Shown here piece by piece: positions 26,444 through 34,916 of a DNA stretch of 64,000 nucleotides. The notes under the pieces were generated by a model. It did no database searches. It was given only the letters and a program-made list of their open reading frames with translations, and was not told the origin of the DNA. Origin of the DNA: an uncultured Winogradskyella sp. GTDB lineage: Bacteria; Bacteroidota; Bacteroidia; Flavobacteriales; Flavobacteriaceae. The position numbers and the translations under genes were made by a program. Every line of letters begins with the position of its first letter. The first letter of the stretch is position 1. The DNA lies in the NCBI RefSeq assembly GCF_947496485.1, contig NZ_CANMCZ010000001.1, positions 1,607,596 through 1,671,595 of the forward strand. Reading direction: 5' to 3'.

Positions 26444-26874
26444 TGCCAAAGACAAAACAATTACGTTACGATAAAGCTTATTTACGTATAGCAGAAGAAT
26501 GGGGAAAATTATCGCATTGTAAACGCAAACAAGTAGGAGCACTTATTGTTAAAGACCGTATGATAATTTCAGACGGTTATAATGGAACTCCAACAGGTTT
26601 TGAGAATTATTGTGAAGATGATGAAGGTTACACCAAATGGTATGTACTACATGCTGAAGCTAATGCCATACTTAAAGTAGCATCCTCAACACAATCTTGT
26701 AAAGGTGCGACGTTATATATTACTTTATCACCTTGCAAAGAATGTAGTAAGCTTATTCACCAAGCTGGCATTATTCGTGTAGTATATCAACAAGGTTATA
26801 AAGACGACTCTGGATTACAATTTTTAGAAAGAGCAGGCATAGAATTAGAGCATATTGAAGATTTAAAAGCCTAA
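26443..26874 (+). CDS. deoxycytidylate (dCMP) deaminase
   Basis: Converts dCMP to dUMP for thymidylate supply. The zinc site is complete: HAEANAI (about residues 70-76) and PCKECSK (about 98-104), with the N-terminal KRKQVGALIVKD strand and NGTPTGFENYCED loop characteristic of ComEB/dCMP deaminases. It is in frame-coupled order with the S41 peptidase that follows (TAATG overlap). 143 residues is normal for the family. Confidence 0.94.
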   Translation: MPKTKQLRYDKAYLRIAEEWGKLSHCKRKQVGALIVKDRMIISDGYNGTPTGFENYCEDDEGYTKWYVLHAEANAILKVASSTQSCKGATLYITLSPCKECSKLIHQAGIIRVVYQQGYKDDSGLQFLERAGIELEHIEDLKA

Positions 26875-28481
26875 TGACAACAAAAAATAAATACATACCG
26901 CTTATTATTGGTGTTGCAATTGCAGCAGGAGTTACTATAGGCGGAAAGTTAAATTTCACTGACACTTCGGATAATCTATTTACTACAAACAGTAAGAAAG
27001 ACAAACTCAACCGTTTAATAGATTACATCGATTATGAGTATGTAGATGACGTAAATACAGATAGCATCGTCGATGTTACAGTCAATGGCATATTAGATAA
27101 TCTAGATCCGCATTCTACATATATTCCTAAAGAAGATTTACAGCGTATTACTGAAAACATGAAAGGTGATTTTGTTGGTATAGGAATTAATTTTTATCCT
27201 TACAAGGACACTATAGCCGTAATAAGACCAACAGAAGGTGGGCCAAGCGAACGTGCTGGTATTATAGGTGGAGATCGAATTTTGCTAGCTGATGGTGATA
27301 CCATTTTTGGTCGAAACATTACGAATGGTGATATCGTAGAAAAACTTAAAGGTGATAAGAACACTAAAGTAAGGTTAACAGTTTACAGAAAAGGTGAAGA
27401 TGAGTTATTGGAATTTGATGTAAAGCGAAAAAATATTCCAATTAAAAGTGTAGACGCGGCCTATATGTTAACTGATGATTTGGGTTATATAAAAATGAAC
27501 CGATTTGCAGAATCTACGTATAAAGAATTTAAAGCAGCTTTAGAAGAACTCCAAGATCAAGGAGCTACTAAGTTAGCATTAGATTTGCGTGATAATCCTG
27601 GTGGATTTTTAGGCATTGCAGAGCAAATTGCTGATGAATTTTTAGAAGACGACAAACTCATTTTGTTCACTAAGGATAAAAAAGGGAAGGAAGAACGCAC
27701 TTATGCAACAAGACGAGGAGATTTTGAAGATGGTGAAATTTATATCCTTATTAATGAAAACTCAGCATCCGCGAGTGAAGTTATTGCTGGTGCACTTCAA
27801 GACAATGATAAAGGTATTATTGTAGGAAGACGTTCTTATGGTAAAGGCTTAGTGCAGCGCGAAATGGCACTTGGCGATGGTAGTGCAGTGCGTTTAACGG
27901 TTTCACGTTATTATACACCAACAGGAAGATCTATTCAAAGGCCATATACTAACGGTGATAACAATAATTATTATAATGATTATTATAAACGTTTAAGAAC
28001 AGGCGAACTGGCTGATGAGGAAAGCATTGAAGTTGATGATTCATTAAAATATACGACTCCAAAAGGAAAAGTAGTATATGGAGGTGGTGGTATTATTCCA
28101 GATATTTTTGTACCAGTAGATCGTTTGTTTGATAATGAAACGATAAACTATCTCAGAAGAAGAGGTCATTTTGATTATTTTGTTTTTGAGGAATTAGATA
28201 AAGATCGAAATGCATATAAAAATGTTTCTAAATACGATTTCATTAATAATTTTGAAGTAAGTGACGATATCGTTGTTCGTTTTCAGGAATATATTAATGC
28301 AAAAGAACGCACCAATATCACTTTTGTTGCTTACAATAATGAAATAAGGCGCATCATAAAAGCAACACTTGCGCGTCAATTATTTGATGATAACGCTTTT
28401 GAAGAAATTATAAATAAAAAAGATGTTATGGTACAAGAAGTGATTCTTCTGAGTAATGAATATCCAAGTATTAAGCAATAA
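26874..28481 (+). CDS. S41 family C-terminal processing peptidase
   Basis: A 535-residue periplasmic protease with an N-terminal signal anchor (YIPLIIGVAIAAGVTIGG). The PDZ domain is at about 95-180 (GGPSERAGIIGGDRILLADGD). In the S41 catalytic core, the nucleophile serine lies in NENSASASEVIAGAL (about residue 300) and the general-base lysine in GRRSYGKGLVQ (about 325). The C-terminal 130 residues are a Bacteroidota-type extension. Its start overlaps the dCMP deaminase stop by one base. It is expected to trim C-termini of envelope proteins; substrates unknown. Confidence 0.94.
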   Translation: MTTKNKYIPLIIGVAIAAGVTIGGKLNFTDTSDNLFTTNSKKDKLNRLIDYIDYEYVDDVNTDSIVDVTVNGILDNLDPHSTYIPKEDLQRITENMKGDFVGIGINFYPYKDTIAVIRPTEGGPSERAGIIGGDRILLADGDTIFGRNITNGDIVEKLKGDKNTKVRLTVYRKGEDELLEFDVKRKNIPIKSVDAAYMLTDDLGYIKMNRFAESTYKEFKAALEELQDQGATKLALDLRDNPGGFLGIAEQIADEFLEDDKLILFTKDKKGKEERTYATRRGDFEDGEIYILINENSASASEVIAGALQDNDKGIIVGRRSYGKGLVQREMALGDGSAVRLTVSRYYTPTGRSIQRPYTNGDNNNYYNDYYKRLRTGELADEESIEVDDSLKYTTPKGKVVYGGGGIIPDIFVPVDRLFDNETINYLRRRGHFDYFVFEELDKDRNAYKNVSKYDFINNFEVSDDIVVRFQEYINAKERTNITFVAYNNEIRRIIKATLARQLFDDNAFEEIINKKDVMVQEVILLSNEYPSIKQ

Positions 28482-28487
28482 CTTTAA

Positions 28488-29093
28488 TTAGATTTTATCG
28501 TGAACTTTAGTGTGCTTCCCAGCATTCCAAAGTGTTAGAATATCTGTAGCTACATGAGATCCACTACCACAAGCCATAGAAAATTGACTTCGCCAGCCAG
28601 CTAAAGTCCCAGCAACATAAAGATTCCTCTCTATTAGATGGTCTGTGTTTTTTAACCAAATCCTGTCCTTTTCTTTTACAGCTCTTGGATGAGGTTCTAT
28701 ATAACTTTTTAATCCGTTAATGGTCATTAAGTTGGTATAGCCTACTGCAATGACAACAATCTTAGATTGGTAGGTGTTTTTATTAGTATTCACTATAAAT
28801 CCGTCTGAATATTTTTCTACAGCTATAACTTTTTCCTTATCAATTTGATTGATATGTGGGTATAAATCTTTGAGTTGATTTTTACCGTTCTCTAAAATAG
28901 AACTTCCTAAAGTTCCAGGTTGTAAACCTAAAACATTATTGAATAAAGCATTTTGGAGATGAGAAGTTTTTTGATGCGTAATAATAGCAATAGTCTTATC
29001 CTTAGCAAAAACTTTATCTTTTGCTGATCCTAAGACAAGAGCACAAGATAAACCTGCAGCACCGCCACCAATTATCAAAGCATCAAAAGACAT
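28488..29093 (-). CDS. short FAD-dependent oxidoreductase (thioredoxin reductase-like fold)
   Basis: A 201-residue protein with the FAD Rossmann motif GGGAAGLSCALVLG at the N-terminus, a second glycine-containing IVVIAVGYT strand, and the C-terminal FAD-binding LYVAGTLAGW. It lacks the CxxC pair and the separate NADPH domain of thioredoxin reductase (usually over 300 residues). So it binds FAD but its reaction and electron partner are unknown. It is the last gene of a minus-strand operon with a small membrane protein (one-base TAATG overlap) and MarC. Confidence 0.8.
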   Translation of the reverse strand: MSFDALIIGGGAAGLSCALVLGSAKDKVFAKDKTIAIITHQKTSHLQNALFNNVLGLQPGTLGSSILENGKNQLKDLYPHINQIDKEKVIAVEKYSDGFIVNTNKNTYQSKIVVIAVGYTNLMTINGLKSYIEPHPRAVKEKDRIWLKNTDHLIERNLYVAGTLAGWRSQFSMACGSGSHVATDILTLWNAGKHTKVHDKI

Positions 29094-29293
29094 TAACGTT
29101 GCTTATTTAATTTTTCAATTTTTTTAGAAATTCTAAGAATTTGCAATAATATAATAGCACACAGTGCTGTTATAATTGTAAGTATTGCGGTATAGCTTTC
29201 TCCTTCAAAAAGGGCTTCAAAATTCAATTTAGTGGCATTGAAAATGATGAGGCCAATAGCGACAATAGTTAATACAAGTGTAAATATTTTCAT
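29093..29293 (-). CDS. small two-helix membrane protein
   Basis: A 66-residue protein with two hydrophobic helices (about 2-20 and 35-53) and a basic C-terminus (RISKKIEKLNKQR). Coupled to the FAD protein by a one-base overlap and 12 bases after marC. No family recognised; small membrane partners of this type often accompany envelope transporters, but no function is supported. Confidence 0.65.
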   Translation of the reverse strand: MKIFTLVLTIVAIGLIIFNATKLNFEALFEGESYTAILTIITALCAIILLQILRISKKIEKLNKQR

Positions 29294-29305
29294 TTGTTCA
29301 GTTTC

Positions 29306-29887
29306 TTAAGCTAATAATTCCTTTATGTTATGCGCAAATAGTTTCACTGCAATGGCTAACAAAATTACGCCAAAAACTTTTCTTATAATGTTAATTCCAT
29401 TTGGACCTAAGATACGCTCGATCTTTGCTGATGTTTTTAGTACAATATAAATAAAGATGACGTTACAAATTACTGCTACTATTATATTTTCTATGGCAAA
29501 CTCTGCACGTAAGGATAACAAAGTGGTTAAACTTCCTGGACCTGCTATAAGAGGAAATGCTAACGGAAAAACAGAGGCTGTTATCGCATTACTATCTTCT
29601 TGTTTATAAAGTGTTATACCAAGTATCATCTCTAAAGCTATAAAGAATAAAATAAAAGCACCAGCTACAGCAAAGGAATTTACATCTATTCCGATGAGAT
29701 TTAAGAGGCTTTTTCCTAAAAACAGAAAAACTATCATTATCACACCTGCAATTAATGAAGCTTTTTCACTTTGTATATGGCCAACTTTTTTACGTAAATC
29801 AATGATAATAGGAATATTACCTATAATATCTATTACAGCGAATAATACCATAAAAGCTGTAAATATTTGTTTAAAATCTAGTTGCAT
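29306..29887 (-). CDS. MarC family integral membrane protein
   Basis: A 193-residue, six-helix membrane protein of the MarC family: FTAFMVLFAVIDIIGNIPIII near the N-terminus, AFPLIAGPGSLTTLLSL in the middle (the family signature) and a C-terminal IRKVFGVILLAIAVKL. Despite its name the family is not shown to confer antibiotic resistance; a small-molecule transport role is assumed. First gene of its operon, divergent from the DUF3109 gene. Confidence 0.9.
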   Translation of the reverse strand: MQLDFKQIFTAFMVLFAVIDIIGNIPIIIDLRKKVGHIQSEKASLIAGVIMIVFLFLGKSLLNLIGIDVNSFAVAGAFILFFIALEMILGITLYKQEDSNAITASVFPLAFPLIAGPGSLTTLLSLRAEFAIENIIVAVICNVIFIYIVLKTSAKIERILGPNGINIIRKVFGVILLAIAVKLFAHNIKELLA

Positions 29888-29965
29888 AACATGGGTTTTT
29901 CAAATTTTTTGCAAAGGTGCGATATTATTACAGATTTTCAACATTAAATTGCGGTTAAGTTTAGC

Positions 29966-29973
29966 TACTTTTG
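29966..29973 (+). promoter_or_regulatory. -7 promoter element immediately before the DUF3109 start
   Basis: TACTTTTG ends 4 bases before the DUF3109 ATG at 29978, so the transcript would begin at or within the start codon. Confidence 0.4.
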
Positions 29974-29977
29974 AGGC

Positions 29978-30544
29978 ATGTTTCAACTTGGAAAAACCAT
30001 AGTGTCAGAGGATATTATTGAAAAGGATTTTGTCTGCAATCTCTCAGCATGCAAAGGGGCTTGTTGCATTGATGGTGATGCTGGTGCACCATTAGATAAA
30101 GACGAGGTAAAAATCCTTGAAGATATTTACCCAAAAGTAAAACCATTTCTTCGTAAAGAAGGTATTGAAGTTATAGAAGCTCAAGGGACTTCAGTAGTAA
30201 CAGCTCTAGGTGATTTAGAAACGCCACTTATTAATGGAGCAGATTGCGCGTATGTTATTTTCGATGACAAAAAAACAGCACTTTGTGGCATAGAAGAAGC
30301 TTATAACCAAGGAGAAATTTCCTGGAAAAAACCAGTTTCTTGCCACTTATATCCAATACGAGTTAGAGAATATACAGAGTTTTCTGGTGTTAATTACGAC
30401 AAGTGGGAAATCTGTGATGATGCTTGTTCATTAGGTAAAGAACTACAAGTGCCTGTATACAAATTTGTGAAAGAAGCACTGATAAGAAAGTTTGGAGAAG
30501 ATTGGTATATGGAGTTGGAGAAAATTGCCAAGAAAATGCAATAA
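29978..30544 (+). CDS. DUF3109 family cysteine-rich protein
   Basis: A 188-residue protein with ten cysteines in the DUF3109 pattern: FVCNLSACKGACCIDGD near the N-terminus, then GADCAY, TALCGIE, VSCHLYPIRV and WEICDDACSLG. The arrangement resembles the YkgJ zinc- or iron-binding family, so a metal centre is likely. The start MFQLGKTIVSEDIIEKDFVC matches the family start. A TACTTTTG promoter element only 4 bases before the ATG suggests a nearly leaderless mRNA. Function unknown. Confidence 0.88.
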   Translation: MFQLGKTIVSEDIIEKDFVCNLSACKGACCIDGDAGAPLDKDEVKILEDIYPKVKPFLRKEGIEVIEAQGTSVVTALGDLETPLINGADCAYVIFDDKKTALCGIEEAYNQGEISWKKPVSCHLYPIRVREYTEFSGVNYDKWEICDDACSLGKELQVPVYKFVKEALIRKFGEDWYMELEKIAKKMQ

Positions 30545-30673
30545 TGTTTGTTCTAATTGTTTCTGCATTCTAAGTATACAAGTTTCACAACCAAATATAC
30601 ATCCCGCTTTAGAATTATAAGTAATATTTGTAACTTATTGACATACAAATTATTAATTCTAAATATTCTTAAA

Positions 30674-31384
30674 ATGAAAACTCAAAATGTTCTAAAATTT
30701 GTTTTTCTATTTACGTTCTTATTTGCTTTGCAAAACACGCATTCTCAGAAGGCATCAAAAGTTGAGCTTCCAGCAACTTATGATTTCGATTACATCTACA
30801 AACTCAAAATGACACATAAAAAAGGTGATGTCACCTTAGACTATTATCTCAAGCAAGATGCAGCATATTTTGGTTTTGACACTGCAGAAATGACCAAAGG
30901 AAATGATGATACTAAAATGTTTATGGTTATGGATGCTGAATTAGAAGTTACAGCGATGTTTATGGAGATGATGGGTAAAAAGATAGTTCAGAAAACAAAA
31001 CTAAAAGCCTCTGATTTTAATACAGATAATAATGATATGTCTGATTATACCTTTACTGAAATTGAATCGAAAACCATTAACGGATATGAGTGCGAAGGCT
31101 ATGTAAGCGAAAATGATAAAAACAAAATCACTTTTTATATTACAGACGATGTACCAGTAAGCTTTAATCAGGTTTTTGGGTCTAATATGAAAAGTCTTCC
31201 AAAAGGATTTAATGCAGATTGGATGAAGAAATATGCGGAAAATGGGCTAATGATGGAGATGATTTATGAGGATAAAAAGAAGTCTAAAAACAATATGACG
31301 ATGGAATGTACAGGTTTAGAAGAAACTGATTTTTCTATAGACACTTCAAAATATGGTTCAATGTTAGGTGCTTTTGGAGGCTAA
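30674..31384 (+). CDS. secreted DUF4412-like protein
   Basis: Starting at 30674 gives a clean signal peptide (MKTQNVLKFVFLFTFLFALQNTHS region); the frame is open 39 codons further upstream but that part lacks any signal-like or conserved features. The mature ~210 residues match the DUF4412 pattern of Bacteroidota periplasmic proteins, with two-strand repeats, a methionine-rich middle (MFMEMM) and a C-terminal CTGLEETDFSIDTSKYGSML. Its last 21 bases overlap the end of the convergent histidine kinase gene. Function unknown. Confidence 0.75.
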   Translation: MKTQNVLKFVFLFTFLFALQNTHSQKASKVELPATYDFDYIYKLKMTHKKGDVTLDYYLKQDAAYFGFDTAEMTKGNDDTKMFMVMDAELEVTAMFMEMMGKKIVQKTKLKASDFNTDNNDMSDYTFTEIESKTINGYECEGYVSENDKNKITFYITDDVPVSFNQVFGSNMKSLPKGFNADWMKKYAENGLMMEMIYEDKKKSKNNMTMECTGLEETDFSIDTSKYGSMLGAFGG

Positions 31385-33337
31385 ATTAGGTGCTTTTGTT
31401 TTTAGTTTTTTGGTAGGAATTTGAAGCGTTATTTTAGTGCCAGATGGAATATCATTATCGTATAAATCTTCAATATCTAAAGTGTAGGTGTTTGAAAATG
31501 CTTCTGAAAAATTAGCAAGCCTAGCTTTTGTAATGTCTATTCCAACAGATTTGCGCTTTAATTTTTTATTGTCTTTTATTTTTCCTGAAGCTATTCTGCC
31601 AATACCGTTGTCAATAATTTCTACGGTAATAAAGTCAGGCGTGTTTTTAAAAACGTTTAGCTCAATTTTTTTATCTTCAGATTTTGATGATAAACCATGC
31701 CATAGTGCGTTTTCTAAAAAAGGTTGAAACACTAATGATGGTACTTTAGTAATTTCAGTATTTATAGATTCGTCTACATTAATTGTAAAATCTATCTCGT
31801 TAGAAAAGCGAATATTTTCAATATTCATGTAAAGTTTCATAGTCTCAAGTTCATCATTAAGAGATGTTTCTTTTTCTTTTGAAGCCATTAGTATTTTACG
31901 AATTAGCTTAGAAAATTTATTGAGATAGTACACCGCATTTTCCTTTTCATTGTTTATGATGTAGAGTTTTATAGAATTTAAAGAATTGAAGATAAAATGT
32001 GGATTCATTTGGCTTCTCAGCATGTCTTGTTCTAAAGTTAGAATATGCTTGTCTCGTTTTAAGGCTTTTGTTCTATTTATTATAAATAAGGCAATACCAA
32101 GAATGGCTAATGCTAATGAAGTGTATAATAAGATACGTTTATTTCTTTCTAATCGTAATCTTACGGCTTCATTTTCTAAAGCCAAGGCTTTAATTTGATT
32201 GTTCTTATTTTCATTTTCATACTCTATGGCAATGTCATTGACGTACTGCAGATTTTGCTCAGTTAGTATAGTGTTCTCTATCTCAACTGCTTTTTGATAA
32301 TAATCTAAAGCGGTTTTATAGTTTTTGTTTTTTTGATTTATTTCGGACAGTAGTTTGTTAGATTCAGCAACAGAGGATTTCAAATTATAAGAAGTAGCAA
32401 TCTCTAATGCTTTTTTTAAGTTTTTTTCGGCTGAAGAAAGTCGGTTTAACCCAATTTCTAATTCACCAAGATTAAGATAGGAATCTGAGATATAGAATTG
32501 ATCTTCTAGAAGCAAAGCTTTTTCAAGTGCTTCTTTAATAATAGGTTCTGCGGCCTCAAAATTTTCTTTTTTTAGATAAATACTACCAATACTATTGTCA
32601 CAAATTACACGACCTATTTCTGAGTCTATGGCATTATTATATTCTAATGATTTTTTGTAATTAGCTAAAGCTGCATCTAAGTTTCCTTTGGCTTCTTCGG
32701 CATAACCAATATTGTGATAATTTATGGCCAAGCCTAATTTATTTTCAGCTTCATTTTCAATTATAAGCGATTTTTTGAATTGGTTTATCGCCAAATCATA
32801 CTGCTTCAATGCTAAATAAATATTACCAATACTATTTTGAGAAACAGCAATACTTCGACTTATCGTTGTTGAAGGGTTTGATACAGAATAAGCTGTTTTT
32901 AAAGCTTCGGTATGATAGTCTAAAGCTGGTTTAATAATATCCATACGTCTATAAGCAACGCCAATCATATTTAAACTAATAATTTTTAATTCTATACTGT
33001 TGGCTTCTTCAGCGTATTGTTTTGCCTCCAAATGAAGTTTTATAGATTTGTCGTAATTAGAAATATCTCTATTAATTACGCCTAATGCATTTAAGGCGTA
33101 GCAGGTTCCTTCATCATAGAAATTTGCTTTAGTGGCCTCTAATAAATGTTTTATTTTTACGCTATCTCTTTCAAAAGGTTTTAACAGCGAATCAATGCTT
33201 ACATATTTGGAAGGCTTCGTTTTATTTATGTCTTTTAATACGGTTTCAAAATCTGAATTTTGCGCATTGCTAAACGAAGTGTAAAATGTAGCCAATAAGA
33301 AAAAACCTAGAAATCTGTATGGAATGTGATAGTTCAC
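31364..33337 (-). CDS. TPR-containing LytS-type sensor histidine kinase
   Basis: A 657-residue membrane kinase: signal peptide (ending SFSNAQ), periplasmic TPR array (about residues 60-355), one membrane helix (about 397-415, LLYTSLALAILGIALFII), then the His_kinase (PF06580) domain with QMNPHFIFNSLNSIK around the phospho-histidine and a C-terminal ATPase domain (FQPFLENALWHGL, IEIIDNGIG). It phosphorylates the LytTR regulator encoded directly upstream in the same operon. The TPR region probably senses a protein or peptide partner in the periplasm. Confidence 0.9.
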   Translation of the reverse strand: MNYHIPYRFLGFFLLATFYTSFSNAQNSDFETVLKDINKTKPSKYVSIDSLLKPFERDSVKIKHLLEATKANFYDEGTCYALNALGVINRDISNYDKSIKLHLEAKQYAEEANSIELKIISLNMIGVAYRRMDIIKPALDYHTEALKTAYSVSNPSTTISRSIAVSQNSIGNIYLALKQYDLAINQFKKSLIIENEAENKLGLAINYHNIGYAEEAKGNLDAALANYKKSLEYNNAIDSEIGRVICDNSIGSIYLKKENFEAAEPIIKEALEKALLLEDQFYISDSYLNLGELEIGLNRLSSAEKNLKKALEIATSYNLKSSVAESNKLLSEINQKNKNYKTALDYYQKAVEIENTILTEQNLQYVNDIAIEYENENKNNQIKALALENEAVRLRLERNKRILLYTSLALAILGIALFIINRTKALKRDKHILTLEQDMLRSQMNPHFIFNSLNSIKLYIINNEKENAVYYLNKFSKLIRKILMASKEKETSLNDELETMKLYMNIENIRFSNEIDFTINVDESINTEITKVPSLVFQPFLENALWHGLSSKSEDKKIELNVFKNTPDFITVEIIDNGIGRIASGKIKDNKKLKRKSVGIDITKARLANFSEAFSNTYTLDIEDLYDNDIPSGTKITLQIPTKKLKTKAPNLASKST

Positions 33338-33355
33338 TATTAGTTGGCTTTTTAA

Positions 33356-34090
33356 TTATAGTTTTTCAAGAAAATCAGACTTTCTTTGTCTAGCCACTGG
33401 GATTTTATGGTTACTATCCATAATAACGTAACCTTCATTTTTTATGAATGCCTTTATCTTATTTAAGTTAATGATGTAAGAATTGTGTATTCTAAAAAAA
33501 TAATGTTCAGGTAAAATAGCATCAACTTCTTTCAATTTTTTTGTTATTACTATTTTTTTCTGATCTTGTAGAAAGAGTGTGCTATAATTTCCATCAGATT
33601 CTATGTAAATGATATCGTCTACATCTAAGAATAGAAGTTTTCCGTCGGTATTAATCGTAATTCTTTTTTTATCAAATTGAGAATTAAAATTAGATAGTAC
33701 ACGTTCTAATTTCAGCGAGTTAACATTTCGATCACTATGCTTTTTAATTTTTTCAATAGACACTTTTAAATCATCAGAATCTATAGGCTTTAATAAATAG
33801 TCAATAGCTTCGTGCTTAAGGGCTTTAATAGCATATTCGTCGTAAGCAGTGGTGATGATAACAGCAAAATCAATATTTTTTAGTTTTTCTAAAAATTGAA
33901 AACCACCAATGGTTGGCATTTGGACATCCAAGAACAAGCAATCTGGTGAGTTAGCTTCTAAGTAGGTTAATGCTTCATCTGGGTTTGTAAAAGATGCCAT
34001 AACCTCTATTTCCTTGTTAAAGTTGCTTAACTCCCACATTAAACTTTGAATAGCCTTTGGCTCATCATCAACGATTACTGCTTTTAACAT
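33356..34090 (-). CDS. LytTR family response regulator
   Basis: A 244-residue regulator: receiver domain (residues 1-120) with the phosphoacceptor aspartate in CLFLDVQMP (about residue 54), ITTAYDEYA and LLKPID, then a LytTR DNA-binding domain (about 140-240; YIESDGNYSTLFL, YFFRIHNSYIINLNKI). It is transcribed before its kinase, 18 bases upstream, a common order for LytTR systems in Bacteroidota. Targets are not visible in the window. Confidence 0.93.
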   Translation of the reverse strand: MLKAVIVDDEPKAIQSLMWELSNFNKEIEVMASFTNPDEALTYLEANSPDCLFLDVQMPTIGGFQFLEKLKNIDFAVIITTAYDEYAIKALKHEAIDYLLKPIDSDDLKVSIEKIKKHSDRNVNSLKLERVLSNFNSQFDKKRITINTDGKLLFLDVDDIIYIESDGNYSTLFLQDQKKIVITKKLKEVDAILPEHYFFRIHNSYIINLNKIKAFIKNEGYVIMDSNHKIPVARQRKSDFLEKL

Positions 34091-34279
34091 ATTGAAAATT
34101 ATAGATTATAAATATATGTATATAATGAGTGTTTTGCATATAAATATGTATGCAATGCTTGGTTTTGTGTATAATATGCTGAAAATTAATAATTAGAGAA
34201 TTGCATAAGCCAGTTATACATTTTTTTTTACCAATTATACATTACAGTCAGGTAAAAGCTTGTCTTATATTGATATTTG

Positions 34280-34490
34280 AGTATTGAATCTAAAAGAACA
34301 ATTAAAAGCAAAATGGGGACTTGCTTTTAATATTTATTGCTATTAATTCGATAAAAGTTGAACTTTTAAAAAATTAGACTTTTAGTTTCAGTGTTAATTT
34401 AATAATTAAGCAATTTAGGGTTGCTTTTTCATTAATTAGTTAGTTATTAGGGAAAAAAGAGCGTTACAACAACGCTCTTTTTTTTGTTTT
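34280..34490 (+). ncRNA. candidate small RNA upstream of nrdB
   Basis: The 826 bases between the LytTR gene and nrdB contain no reading frame. At 34301-34331 ATTAAAAGCAA/TTGCTTTTAAT form a perfect 11-bp hairpin, at about 34406-34428 AAGCAA/TTGCTT gives a second hairpin followed by TTTTT, and at 34452-34482 AAAGAGCGTT/AACGCTCTTT form a strong terminator with a T-run. The last one terminates plus-strand transcription, yet no gene lies before it in that direction. This pattern fits a free-standing small RNA of about 150-200 bases; its identity is unknown. Confidence 0.4.
34452..34482 (+). terminator. orphan terminator upstream of nrdB
   Basis: AAAAAAGAGCGTT and AACGCTCTTTTTT pair around a five-base loop and are followed by a T-run on the plus strand. 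No plus-strand gene precedes it within the window's intergenic region. Confidence 0.75.
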
Positions 34491-34708
34491 TAATAGCTAA
34501 TACTTCATTTAAAATCATCAATAAAAACGCTTGCTAAGCTTTATTTTAACAGGATAATACCTACAATAGAGTATTTTGAAAATTAATTTTAAATTACTGT
34601 TAATCAATAAGTTATGCTATATTTTGATCAATTGACCATTTCATAGGCGTTACAAGAGTTTGTTAAAAACTTGTTGACAACGTTTATAAAATACCCTTTC
34701 ATTTTTAA

Positions 34709-34720
34709 TGACAATTGTCA
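34709..34720. promoter_or_regulatory. palindrome in the nrdBA leader
   Basis: TGACAATTGTCA is a perfect 12-bp palindrome 196 bases before nrdB. It is a plausible operator for a regulator of ribonucleotide reductase, but the binding protein is unknown. Confidence 0.35.
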
Positions 34721-34916
34721 ATCTTTGTTCGAGGCAAAAAAGAAATTAGATTTTTTAGTTTCTAGATTTAGAAAAAGTATTTAAAAATCAATTTTTTAAA
34801 CGCGCCCTTTTATCCCTAGTAAGGGAATTTATAACACATTTTACGGAATTAATAACAGAATTTGAATGATGAATATCGTTCTAATGGCTATCTAGGCTTA
34901 AAATTAAAAAGAATTT

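Noticed and set aside
34312..34320. GGGGAC in the nrd leader as another sigma motif copy
   Set aside because: It is the loop of the 11-bp hairpin and lacks the second half.
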